55,308 nucleotides of DNA from JBBFMJ01 sp037441225 (lineage in GTDB: Bacteria > Acidobacteriota > Thermoanaerobaculia > UBA2201). The notes under the pieces were generated by a model, which was given only the letters and a program-made list of their open reading frames with translations, searched no databases and had not been told where the DNA came from. The DNA is taken from positions 1 to 55,308 of the forward strand of contig JBBISU010000019.1 in the NCBI GenBank assembly GCA_037441225.1. Reading direction: 5' to 3'. A program made the position numbers and the translations under genes. Positions 1 through 8,871 of the stretch are shown here, piece by piece; position 1 is the stretch's first letter; every line of letters starts with the position of its first letter.

Positions 1-87
1 TTACTACCCAATTTTATTTTAAATTATTTTCCAACCCATTGTCAAGTGATATTTTCCTTAAAATCCTATGCAAAAGTAGGGGTGCTT

Positions 88-745
88 GCAAAGCAGAGCA
101 ATAGAGCAACAGAGCAGCAGAGTATCAGTCCGTTGTCCGTGTCCTTTTTCCGTTATCCGTTTAAAACGAGATGGCTTCGGCTGCGCCTCGCAAAGACAAT
201 GCTGGGCATTTTGAATTTGTCACGCTTTCGGCTCACAATGACAAGAGGGAGAGTCCGCATATCGCATTCCGGGTTTAGACCTATTCCCTAAATGCTAAAT
301 GCTGTTTCTGATGCCCTGTATTGAAACGGGACGAGCAAGCTCGCCCCCTACAGACGATCGCATCTCGAATCCCCCATATAGGGATTCGGGAATATGTTTT
401 TTACCCTAAATGCTAAATGCGAAATGCTCCTTTTTTTTATCGCAGGCATAAAGCACTGCGCCTACATTTTACTTATAACAAATTGGGGGGGTGGAAACCT
501 AAAAGCGTTTAAGGATTGGGGCAGATACAAGGAAAATGAGCTGGCTACACCTTAAAGAGTATTGAATATGCGATGATTCGTTCCTCGCGTCCGAGATCCG
601 TTATCCGTTAAAAGCGAGATTGCCATGCACCCTTCGGGTGCTCGCAATGACAATTGGGGAGTCATTCTGAGCGTCCTCCTTTTGTCATTCACTGCATCCC
701 CCTTCTGTCATTCCGAGCGAAGCGAAGAATCTCGTTAAGGAAGGA
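88..745. repeat. Mosaic of short GC-rich hairpin repeats, no gene
   Basis: This stretch has no credible coding sequence. It is a patchwork of short modules, several repeated. CCCTAAATGCTAAATGC occurs identically at 286-302 and 404-420. TTATCCGTT occurs at 153-161 and 601-609, each time followed by a CGAGAT...CTCGCAA hairpin-like module. GTCATT recurs at exactly 23-base steps (661, 684, 707). Inverted repeats include CGAGCAAGCTCG (332-343), CGAATCCC/GGGATTCG (366-373 and 381-388) and GCACCC/GGGTGC with a TTC loop (627-641). The modules are much richer in G+C than the genes around them. I recall similar strings as dispersed intergenic repeats in other bacterial genomes, but cannot check that here. 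Confidence 0.7.
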
Positions 746-754
746 TACTGTTAA

Positions 755-907
755 AATTTTAGGTTCCACAAAGGGGGTCTGCCTGAAAAGATAATAGAAT
801 CAGTTGAAGCAGGACTTTATCTTTTTGTAGAAAACAGGATTCAGGAAGCATTATCAAAGATTAAAAAATCAAAAATCTTCAGGTTGGAGGAAGGACAAAA
901 ACAATAA
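755..907 (+). pseudogene. C-terminal remnant of an unidentified gene
   Basis: One frame stays open for 50 codons after a TAA at 752-754 and ends at TAA 905-907, with no ATG near its start. The translation contains LPEKIIESVEAGLYLFVENR and ends in EEGQKQ, an ordinary soluble-protein composition unlike the repeat DNA directly upstream. It looks like the tail of a gene whose front was lost at the edge of the repeat mosaic. I do not recognise the family. Confidence 0.35.
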
Positions 908-1049
908 CTAGCTCTAAGCTTACAGATGCAATTGCCCTCCCTTTAAACTTCCCATTGAAAACCTTTATATTCATTTTATAACAAATTCCACATAATATAC
1001 CAACACAATTACTATAATATATCGCAAGGCAAAATAATTTTTACAATTA

Positions 1050-2405
1050 TTATTTATATTTAATGATTATTTCTCTAATTTTTTTAAAAGCTTTTAAAAT
1101 AGAATTTGTTAAGCTTTTCCTTCTTGGCTGAGCTTCTGGCTTTATTTTTTCTATTTCTTTACCAACTTCTACTTTTATAGATGCTGATTTTCTAATACCA
1201 AGTATTTGAGAAGGATATATACTTCTGTGTCCAGTTATAAGAAAACTAATAATACAAGACAAAGCAGCATAAGGAGCAACACTTGTTCCAAATAGTTCTA
1301 TTGCCATTATACTTGATGCAATAGGAGTATTTGTTGCACCTGATAGAACACTCACCAAACCAATTGCAGAAAATGTGGTTTTATCAAGCCCCAGCAAATT
1401 TGAAAATAATGAACCAGAAGTTGCTCCAATGAAAAATATAGGAGTCAATACTCCACCACTACCTCCAAAGTTTAAAGTAATTGTAGTAAAAATAATTTTC
1501 AGAATAAAGGCATACCAGATGACTTCTTCTCCCTCTAATGTTAACTGAATTGTTTCTAATCCAAGCCCAAGAAATTGATTAGAAAAGATGAAAGTCAAAA
1601 CAACAAGAATTAAGCCTCCAATTAAACCTTTTAAGGGTTTCCATAAATTTAGCTTAGAGGATTGTTTGTGAAAAAATCTCATTGTTTCAATTAAAAGAAA
1701 TGAAACAAGGCCAAAGAAAATTCCTCCAATAATCACTTTTATTAAGAGATATTCATTAAAAACAGGGACAAATTTTAGGGGATTATAAAAGTATGTTATT
1801 CCAAAGCCCGAAGAAATATGATAACTAATAATCCCTGAAATAAAGGAAGGCAAAAGAACTTCATATAAGATACTTCCTACAAAAAGAACTTCCACACCAA
1901 AAATAGCACCTGCTACTGGTGTGCCAAATACAGAAGAAAAACCTGCACTAATGCCACATATCACGAGTTTTTTTCTATCAATATCATCAAATTTGAATAG
2001 GTCAGAAAAAACAGATGAAACGCCACCACCTATTTGAGCACAGGGACCTTCCTTTCCAGCAGAACCACCAAAAGCAATAGTTATCACTGAGGCAAAAAGT
2101 TTTACAGGGATAACTGAAGCTCTTATTTTACCAGAATACCTATGGATTGCTTCAATAACCTTTTCTGTTCCATGACCTTCTGCATCAGGCGCTAAATATT
2201 GAATACATAAAGCACTTAAAAAAAATGCAAGGGGCAAGAAAAGATAATAGTATGAATTTTTGTGTGTCAAAAATGTAGCCCAATTTAGTGCTTTCAAAAA
2301 TACAGTTGTTGATAACCCAACTGATATACCTATGATTGCAGCTAGCACACTCCATTTAAGGGTACTCATAAAAATAACAAATGTTTCTTCTAATCTTTTT
2401 CTCAT
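1050..2405 (-). CDS. ClC-type chloride channel/antiporter
   Basis: Encodes a 451-residue multi-helix membrane protein of the ClC anion channel/antiporter family. The selectivity-filter segment GSAGKEGP lies at residues 114-121, and E119 sits where ClC proteins carry the gating glutamate. The other pore segment, GGSGGVLTP, lies near 314-322. A second acidic residue (E172, in FGVEVLF) follows the filter helix. The usual N-terminal GSGIP motif is not visible; the corresponding stretch reads GHGTE (77-81), so this is a divergent branch. There are no CBS domains; the last ~50 residues are a basic cytoplasmic tail. An AGGAG lies shortly before the ATG. It stands alone between a repeat-filled region and decayed genes, so context gives no clue to the anion. 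Chloride is the default; fluoride or another anion is possible. Confidence 0.88.
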   Translation of the reverse strand: MRKRLEETFVIFMSTLKWSVLAAIIGISVGLSTTVFLKALNWATFLTHKNSYYYLFLPLAFFLSALCIQYLAPDAEGHGTEKVIEAIHRYSGKIRASVIPVKLFASVITIAFGGSAGKEGPCAQIGGGVSSVFSDLFKFDDIDRKKLVICGISAGFSSVFGTPVAGAIFGVEVLFVGSILYEVLLPSFISGIISYHISSGFGITYFYNPLKFVPVFNEYLLIKVIIGGIFFGLVSFLLIETMRFFHKQSSKLNLWKPLKGLIGGLILVVLTFIFSNQFLGLGLETIQLTLEGEEVIWYAFILKIIFTTITLNFGGSGGVLTPIFFIGATSGSLFSNLLGLDKTTFSAIGLVSVLSGATNTPIASSIMAIELFGTSVAPYAALSCIISFLITGHRSIYPSQILGIRKSASIKVEVGKEIEKIKPEAQPRRKSLTNSILKAFKKIREIIIKYK

Positions 2406-2557
2406 TTTATTGCTCCTAATTTATAGCCCTTGTATAGTTTCATAGAAAGGTTTGCAGATATAGGGACTCCTTTCAAGTTTCTTGTCCATCAAAAGGAAAT
2501 TATTTAAATTATTATAAATTATAATGAATTTGGATTTTTTTTTCATTTTATACTTAA

Positions 2558-2769
2558 TCAATACTTATAACCAGTTCCCTCATCTGGTTCTAATTCCACT
2601 CCCAAAGAAAGTACAATGCGATTAGCAAAATGGGCTATAATGCTTTCAGGTGGCAAAATTTGAATTTTATGAACATTTGCAAGTTTTCCTTTTTTTTTAC
2701 AAGCTCCTCGTAAATCTCTTTAAGTTTTCCAGTTGCATCCTTTTGTTCTATGACTTTAATCCTTAGCAT
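2558..2769 (-). pseudogene. Remnant of AhpD/carboxymuconolactone decarboxylase-like gene
   Basis: Reading from the ATG at 2769, the frame encodes an N-terminus with DATGKLKEIYEEL, then runs into a 9-A tract (T-run 2690-2698 on the plus strand). One extra A would restore the frame to GKLANVHKIQILPPESI, after which the sequence continues to NRIVLSLGVELEPDEG and a TGA at 2558-2560. From memory, the front matches the start and the back the extreme C-terminus of AhpD-like 'peroxidase-related' proteins. The catalytic middle, with the CxxC thiols, is absent. The gene therefore carries both a frameshift and an internal deletion of roughly 100 codons. The family call rests on recall of these end motifs. 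Confidence 0.6.
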
Positions 2770-3256
2770 ATCAAAACCCTTTTAATTTTTTTTCATTTCC
2801 ATTTTTCAAATTTTTTCATTGGAAAATGAACATATAAGATATGTTAAAGGAAATAATAATTTCTTAAAAATCTTTTTATGTCTTTTCATTATTTTTATTG
2901 TAATACTTTGAACTTTAAACTGTCAAGGGGGATTGCCTCAAATAAAATCCATTTGAAAATGATTTAGCCTTTAAAAACCAAATTTATTTTAACTAAGTTA
3001 GAATATAGTTACTGTGAGGAAATGATATGATTATTAAGATAAAAAATAACATGAGGCAACAGGGCTGCAAAAATTTTATTTTATGCTTATTTGCATTTTT
3101 AAAAATTGTTCTTTATATCTCTTTAGAAGGATAATCAGCTATAAAGAGTGAAAACTTTTCTTAAAAAAAGCTTATTTTACTTAATGTAGCATAGGACTTT
3201 TGCTCAAGGAAATTTACACAATAATAAATTTTTAAATTAATATTTTCTATTTTTAT
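2770..3256. other. Intergenic AT-rich stretch without a recognised gene
   Basis: No open frame with gene-like composition, RNA gene or convincing hairpin was seen on either strand. Together with the AhpD-like remnant beside it, this extends the non-functional interval between the ClC gene and the broken OmpA-like gene. Confidence 0.5.
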
Positions 3257-4182
3257 CTACTTTTTCACAATTTCTACTCTTCTGTTTTTTGCTTTTCCTT
3301 CTTCTGTTTTATTGTCAGCAATTGGTTTGGTTTGCCCCCATCCCTTTGATGAAAGGCGGTTTTTATCTATTCCTTTTGATATAATTGCATCCATTACTGC
3401 CTTTGCACGATTTTCTGAAAGTGTTTGATTGGATTGTGGAGTTACGACATTGTTTGTATGCCCTTCAAAGCTTATCTTTAATGTTGGATTCTCTTTCATC
3501 ATTTTTACATTTGTTCAATAATAGGTTGTGACTCTGGTTTTATCTCTGCTTTACCACTTTCAAAATTTATATATAATGCAATAAATCCATCTTTATTTAA
3601 AGCATCAAACATCTCATTTGCTTTAATCTCTTGCACCATCATTTCTTTTTCTGCAATTACCATATCATAGCCATCATCACTTAATTGAACATATACCCAA
3701 ATCTCTTTATCATTTTTTGCAAATTTAATAGTCGTTCCCCAATTAGTGCATCTATTTCCAAAAGGAATAGTGCCTCCATTTATATCATTTCCAGTATATT
3801 CATATTGTCCAGCACACCAACTCTGATATTCTCCTAAGATAACCCCGCCATTTTGTTTGCCTGCATTTTGAAAATTTCGCATAATTTGCAAACCTGATGG
3901 AGGTGTTGAGCCTTCTTTTATTTGATAATTAAATACCATTATTTTTCCTTCCACTACTTCAGATTTTATATTATTATCTTTTTTTGGATCTGGTTGTCCC
4001 ACTGGAAATTTCATAGAACCAAAATCAAGTTTTGCGCAACTGCCTAAATAATAGTTAGGCATTCTGTTAAACAATGGATGATCTTTGCATCCTTCTGCAT
4101 CTTCTTCTTGTGCAAAGGAAATGTACTGAATTGCAAAGACCAAAACAGCAAAAATTAAAACCTTTAAAGATATTTTTTTCAT
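3257..4182 (-). pseudogene. OmpA-family outer-membrane protein, frameshifted
   Basis: The first part (4182 down to 3505) encodes a signal peptide ending near residue 24 and an N-terminal domain with a CKDHPLF..MPNYYLGSC segment. It then begins an OmpA C-terminal domain (NFESGKAEIKPES) and stops at TAA 3505-3507. The second part (3502 down to 3257) continues the same domain in another frame: GHTNN, LSENRAKAV, GIDKNRL and the closing NRRVE. Loss of one base near 3503-3510 explains the break; restoring it gives IEQIVKMMKENP. OmpA-like domains anchor the outer membrane to peptidoglycan. The family's GHTD aspartate, which contacts diaminopimelate, is Asn here, suggesting decay beyond the frameshift. 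A clear promoter and AGGAGG remain upstream. Confidence 0.8.
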
Positions 4183-4234
4183 CCTCCTCCTTTTGCGTTA
4201 ATCAAATTGACGCTGAAATTTTTATGCCTTATTT

Positions 4235-4261
4235 ATTGTAGCATATTTCAATAATTGTCAA
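4235..4261 (-). promoter_or_regulatory. Promoter of the OmpA-like pseudogene
   Basis: On the minus strand a TTGACA (4256-4261) and a TACAAT (4235-4240) are separated by 15 bases; the -10 is preceded by TGC, an extended -10. About 50 bases of leader follow, with an AGGAGG-type ribosome-binding site just before the ATG at 4182. The gene is broken but its control region looks intact. Confidence 0.55.
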
Positions 4262-4352
4262 ATGGTTTTTCCTAAACAATATCTTAAAATATTCTAATTA
4301 AAAATTGAAATAATTATCGGTAAATGCAATAAATATTCTGGAGGTTTGAAGT

Positions 4353-4786
4353 ATGGAAAACTCAGATTTTTTTGAAGAAGAAAATATACTAAAAAATATA
4401 GAAGAAAAGAATTATAAATAGGAAAATTGGGGATAGAATAAGAGGAAGGTTTGAAATTTACGATATATTAGAAGGAAGCATAGGTTTTGTTTTTTAGATA
4501 AGGCAAAAAAATATTTAATAAAATAATTAAGTTAAATCAAAAGGATGCAAATGTGAATTTCTTGTTAGAAGAGGCTTTCTTGGCTAAAAAACTTAGCGAC
4601 GAAGCAATTGAGGCATATAAAAAAGCAGTTGAGCTTGATCCAAAAAATGCAAATGCATTATACAATCTTGGCTTTGTTTTATTTTATGGAGGTTATGAAG
4701 ACGAGGCATGGGAAATATTTAGAAAAGCACTTAAATTAGCTCCAAACCATCTAGATGCATATTACATCTATACAGGTCAGCTTTGA
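4353..4786 (+). pseudogene. Remnant of a Ser/Thr kinase-TPR type gene
   Basis: Three pieces in different frames line up as one decayed gene. An ATG at 4353, preceded by GGAGG, opens 22 acidic codons and stops at 4419-4421. The next frame reads KIGDRIRGRFEIYDILEGSIGFVF and stops at 4495-4497; this resembles the start of a bacterial protein kinase (glycine-rich loop region). A third frame, open from 4502 to TGA 4784-4786, encodes about 2.5 TPR units (AIEAYKKAVELDPKNANALY, then AWEIFRKALKLAPNH). The kinase core is missing, so a large internal deletion plus frameshifts is the simplest reading. The TPR part alone could in principle be translated from an internal start, but no ribosome-binding site supports that. 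Confidence 0.55.
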
Positions 4787-4827
4787 AAAGATGCAAAAAA
4801 TTTTAATAAGCAACATTCTTATAAAAA

Positions 4828-4836
4828 TGCTATAAT
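4828..4836 (+). promoter_or_regulatory. Extended -10 (TGC TATAAT), leaderless type
   Basis: TGCTATAAT ends six bases before the ATG at 4843. Transcription would start about at the start codon. No Shine-Dalgarno sequence lies between. Confidence 0.6.
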
Positions 4837-4842
4837 TTTTTT

Positions 4843-5752
4843 ATGAGTATAATAGATTGCATTGGTAATACACCGCTTATAAGAATGGATAACATTAATC
4901 CAAACCCTCATATATTTTGCTCTATGGTAAATTTGAAGGCGCAAATCCAGGTGGTTCAGTTAAAGACAGGACTGCCCTTTATCTTATAAAAGAAGCAGAA
5001 GAAAAAAAATTGCTGACAAAAGATAAAATTATATTAGAACCAACTTCTAGAAATACTGGAATTGGACTTGCAATAATTGCATCTTCTAAGGGCTATAGAA
5101 TAAAACTTGTTATGCCAAAATGTGTAAGTTATGAGAGAAGAAAAATTCTGGAAGCCCTTGGAGCAGAACTTATCTTATCACCTGCAGAAGAAGGAACAGA
5201 TGGTGCTATAAAACTTGCCCATCAAATTTATAAAGAAGCACCTGAAAATTATTTTATGCCAAATCAATTTGATAATTCATCAAATGTAAAAGCCCATTAT
5301 GAGACAACAGGAAAGGAAATCTTAGAACAAACAAAAGGAGAAATAACACATTTTGTTGCTGGAATGGGGACAACGGGCACATTGATGGGTGTTAGTCAAA
5401 GGTTGAAAGAATATAACAAAGGTATAAAAATTATTGGTGTTGAACCCTTCCAGGGCATAGAATACAGGGACTTAAAAATATGAAGGAATCAATTGTCCCC
5501 AAAATATATGATCCTTCAAGAATAGACGAGAAATACAATGTAAAAGATGAGGATGCTTTTGACACAACAAGAAAACTGGCAACAAAGGAAGGTGTTTTTG
5601 TTGGGATGTCTTCTTGTGCTGCTGTCCATTGCGCCATAGAAATTGCCAGTGAATTAAAAAAAGGCGTAATAGTAGTTTTGCTTCCTGACAGAGGAGACAG
5701 ATACCTTTCAACTTCCCTTTTTATGAGTGTTTGCAGCAAATTTCCTCCTTAA
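4843..5752 (+). pseudogene. cysM: CysM-type cysteine synthase, two frameshifts
   Basis: The reading begins at ATG 4843 with SIIDCIGNTPLIRM, shifts frame near 4907-4917, continues GANPGGSVKDR (PLP lysine present), and shifts again near 5455-5475 to IQGLKNMKESIVP. It ends with LLPDRGDRYLSTSLF and TAA 5750-5752. These blocks, in order, cover a full fold-type II PLP enzyme of the CysM/O-phosphoserine sulfhydrylase branch, which makes cysteine from an activated serine and sulfide. Beyond the frameshifts, two conserved loops are damaged: TSGNT reads TSRNT, and SSGAAV reads SSCAAV. Missense changes at such sites argue for true decay rather than read errors. The leaderless promoter upstream is intact. 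Confidence 0.85.
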
Positions 5753-5768
5753 AAAATTTTAAATTTTA

Positions 5769-7286
5769 ATGAAAAAATTTTATTGTTGTTTCTTTTAAAT
5801 TTTTTTTCTTGCAAAGAAATCTTTTCACAAATTGAAGGATGGGTAAGCTATGAGCCAGAACCAAAGGGAAAAACTTCCTTTGCAGTTCAAGGATGGGCTA
5901 TTTCAATTTGCACGCCACCAGAAATTGAAGTTTTAGTTTATGGAAAAATTTATTGGAAAGGAAAAACTTTCTTTGCCTTTCCTTGTGTTAAAGAAAAATA
6001 TCCCCAAATTTCTTGGGCAGAAAAGGCAGGTTTCTGGGTTCAAATTAACCCAATAAATTTTTCAACTGGGAAACATAAAATAGAAGTAATTGCTATTGCA
6101 GGAGAATGTGGAAAGAAAAAAATTAGTGAAAAAGAATTTGAAACCTTAAAACCAACTAATTGGTTCAAAGTAGTTTTCTATTTATTTGTTATCTTATTTT
6201 TAATTCCCTTTTTATTAAGCAAATTATTCTTAAAAATTCCTGAGTCTTCTTTTAAAAAAATTAAATTAAAAAAAATAATAATATTTGAATTACTTTTTTT
6301 AATTATCTGGGTCCTTTGAAATGGAAATTTATTTGATTATATAGTAGGTGAAAGGAAGGATTTTTTTCACCCCTTGCAAATTGGGATGGCCAGTATTATT
6401 TGTTAATTGTAAATGATTGGTATACTAAACTTTTAGATGAAGGCTCTTATGCTTTTTTCCCCCTTTATCCTTTTCTTCTGAGAATCTTTAGCTTCCTGCT
6501 AATTCCTCTCCCCCTCCTTGGAGCTCTCTTAAATTCTGCCTCCTCTTTTTTATCATTTTTTTTTCTTTTTAAAATATACGCAAATTGCACAAGAGGGCTT
6601 CTTTTTTATTTTTTTTCACCTTTTGCTTTCTTCTTTGCAGTGGCTTATTCTGAAGGGACTTTTTTGCTATGTACTTCAATTTTTCTTTGGTCTATTAGAA
6701 AAGAAAAATTTTTTTTAAACTTTCTTTTTGGTTTACTTTGTGGCTTAACAAGACCCAGTGGAGTAATTCTTTCACTTCTTTCACTTGAAACTTTTAAAGA
6801 AAAAAATAAATGGCTTAAAATTACAAGTTTAATTTCTCCTTTTTTTGGCCTTATATTCTAGTCTTTTTACCTTTGGGTTATAACTGGTGACCCATTGAAA
6901 TTTTTGCATAGCCAGAAGAGTTTTGGCAGAGTTATTTTTTTTCATCCAGGAATAGTTTTTGACAAATTTTGCAAGAGATGACAATTTTTTCAGGTATGGC
7001 ATTTTGGGAAATGCTTTTCTTATTCTTTGTTCTTTTTGGATCTTTTGCTTTAATTAGAAAAAAAAGATATAGTGAAGGATTTTATAGTTTAGCAATTATT
7101 TTGCAGCCCCTAACAATCTTAAGCTTTCCAAGCTTAAATAGATACGCTCTTGCTGCCTTTCCTGTCTTTATATATTTTGGAAACCTTATAAAAAACAAAT
7201 GGCTTTTTTATTTTATTCTTTTAGTTGAAATTTCTTTACTGCTTTATTTTTCACATCTCTTTAGCAGGCAGATATTTGTGGGATAA
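5769..7286 (+). pseudogene. PIG-V-like membrane mannosyltransferase, multiply broken
   Basis: The assembled reading has a short signal-like start (ATG 5769, frame change near 5795), then a ~110-residue beta-type domain (IEGWVSYEPE, VQGWAIS, FSTGKHKIEVIA) and a first membrane segment. Next comes a multi-helix membrane enzyme: NWDGQYYL, AFFPLYPFLLRI, SPFAFFFAVAYSEGTFLL, LTRPSG, TGDPLKFLH and LPSLNRYALAAFPVF-like blocks. From memory this is the order seen in bacterial PIG-V/Gpi18-related mannosyltransferases, which use a lipid-linked sugar donor. Lesions: the early frame change, in-frame TGA 6317-6319, a one-base loss near 6385, in-frame TAG 6859-6861, and another shift near 6975. It cannot yield a full protein. 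The N-terminal beta domain is not part of the usual family. Confidence 0.75.
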
Positions 7287-7318
7287 TAAAATTATATGAA
7301 AATTTTAAAATTTCTTGA

Positions 7319-7324
7319 TATAAT
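7319..7324 (+). promoter_or_regulatory. -10 box TATAAT, leaderless type
   Basis: TATAAT ends eight bases before the ATG at 7333, with no ribosome-binding site between. No clear -35 was found. This is the likely start of the S41/M23 peptidase operon. Confidence 0.5.
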
Positions 7325-7332
7325 AAAATATT

Positions 7333-8871
7333 ATGAAAAAAAATCTGGTTTTATTTGCTTTTAGTATTTTCTTATTTTTCTGTGGTTTTTCCCTCTGGCA
7401 AATTATAAATTTCCAGAGAATAGACCATTATAGTTATTCTCAATATATTGAACTTCTTGATAAAGTTCAGAGCATCTATCCAGAAAAACAAGAGCCATCG
7501 GAACTGATTTATTCTTCTATTGATGGAATGATTCAATTCCTCGATCCCCATTCAAACTTCCTCGATCCAAAAGATTATAAAGCAATGCTTCAAAGGCAGG
7601 AGGGAAAATTCTCTGGAATAGGTATCCTTATTGGGTTAAGAAATGGAAAAATAACAGTTATCTCTCCTGTGGAAGGAACGCCTGCCCATAGGTTGGGTGT
7701 AAGGGCAGGAGATATAATTTCAGAAATTGATGGTGAGTCAACCGAAAAAATGAATATAAATGAAGTTGTGGATAAATTAAGAGGACAAAAAGGGACAAAA
7801 GTTCAAATAACAATAATAAGAGTTGGGGTAAAAGAACCAATAGTTTTGGAAATCACAAGAGAAGTGATTTCTGAAACAGCTGTAAGATATCCTACAATGT
7901 TGGATGAAAAAACTGGTTATGTTAGAATAACTGATTTTAATAAAACCACATCAGAAGAATTAAGAGAAGCATTGAAAAAGTTAAAAGAACAAGGAATGGA
8001 AAAACTAATCCTTGATTTAAGGGACAACCCTGGAGGAATACTGGAACAAGCAATAGAAGTATCTTCATTTTTTTTAAAACCAAATTCCTTAATTGTTTAT
8101 ACAAGAGGGAGGGATGCTTCTTCTGTTATGGAATTTAAGACAAAGGCAAAAGCTAACCCTTATAAAATTCCTTTTATCATCCTTGTAAACTCTGGTTCTG
8201 CTTCTGCTTCTGAGATAGTTGCTGGTGCAATGCAAGACCATGACAGAGCTTTAATAGTTGGAGAAACAACCTTTGGAAAAGGACTTGTTCAGTCAGTTTA
8301 TGAGCTTTCTCAAGATTCAGCTCTTGCTCTTACAACAGCAAGATACTATATCCCTTCAGGCAGGTGCATACAGAGGGATTACACATTTTTAACTGATTAT
8401 TTAAAAGGTGTTAATGGAAAAACTTTAGGCAAAGAATTTCACACTGATAGTGGAAGGGTTGTATATGGTGGAGGGGGAGTAAGTCCTGATATAAAGCTTT
8501 CTTCCGAAAAATTTTCCTTAATCCAGATGAAATTACAAGGATTAGGGCTTTATTTTAACTTTGCAATAGAATATGTATCAAAAAATCAAGAAGTTGATGA
8601 GAGCTTTCAATTAAACCAACAAATATTAGATGAATTTTTTAAATATTTAATTGAAAATAAATGGTTTTCTCAAGAAGACAAGGAAAAAATTTATAAAGAT
8701 GAAGAAGAATTAAAAAGAATAAAATTTATGTTAAAGAGAGAAATATTATCTGCAAAATTTGGTATGACAAAGGGTTATCAATTGACATTAAAAGATGATG
8801 AACAGATACTGCAATCTATTCAAAACTTTGATAAAGCTGAAGAACTTGCAAAAAATTATTTTAAAGATTAG
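7333..8871 (+). CDS. S41 carboxy-terminal processing protease
   Basis: A 512-residue serine protease of the CtpA/Prc family, exported to the periplasm. An N-terminal hydrophobic segment (residues 5-25) is a signal peptide or anchor. A short helical region is followed by a PDZ domain (about 92-180; GKFSGIGILIG, LGVRAGDIISEIDG). The catalytic core carries LDLRDNPGG (228-235), GSASASE (288-294) with the nucleophile serine, and the general-base lysine K316 in FGKGLVQS. A C-terminal ~130-residue helical extension follows. All catalytic parts are present and the length is normal. Family members trim C-termini of periplasmic proteins or control peptidoglycan hydrolases. The next gene, which overlaps it, is an M23 peptidase, a pairing that suggests cell-wall remodelling. 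Confidence 0.92.
   Translation: MKKNLVLFAFSIFLFFCGFSLWQIINFQRIDHYSYSQYIELLDKVQSIYPEKQEPSELIYSSIDGMIQFLDPHSNFLDPKDYKAMLQRQEGKFSGIGILIGLRNGKITVISPVEGTPAHRLGVRAGDIISEIDGESTEKMNINEVVDKLRGQKGTKVQITIIRVGVKEPIVLEITREVISETAVRYPTMLDEKTGYVRITDFNKTTSEELREALKKLKEQGMEKLILDLRDNPGGILEQAIEVSSFFLKPNSLIVYTRGRDASSVMEFKTKAKANPYKIPFIILVNSGSASASEIVAGAMQDHDRALIVGETTFGKGLVQSVYELSQDSALALTTARYYIPSGRCIQRDYTFLTDYLKGVNGKTLGKEFHTDSGRVVYGGGGVSPDIKLSSEKFSLIQMKLQGLGLYFNFAIEYVSKNQEVDESFQLNQQILDEFFKYLIENKWFSQEDKEKIYKDEEELKRIKFMLKREILSAKFGMTKGYQLTLKDDEQILQSIQNFDKAEELAKNYFKD

Noticed and set aside
46..291. 81-codon open frame in the left repeat region
   Set aside because: It runs through the repeat modules, has no ribosome-binding site and has an Arg/Ser-biased composition; chance frame.
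2421..2489. 22-codon minus-strand frame just upstream of the ClC gene
   Set aside because: No ribosome-binding site or promoter of the pattern seen elsewhere; too short to support.
6317..6319. In-frame TGA read as Trp or as a recoded stop in the PIG-V-like gene
   Set aside because: The same gene has a TAG and several frameshifts, and TGA is used as a normal stop elsewhere (for example 40046-40048).
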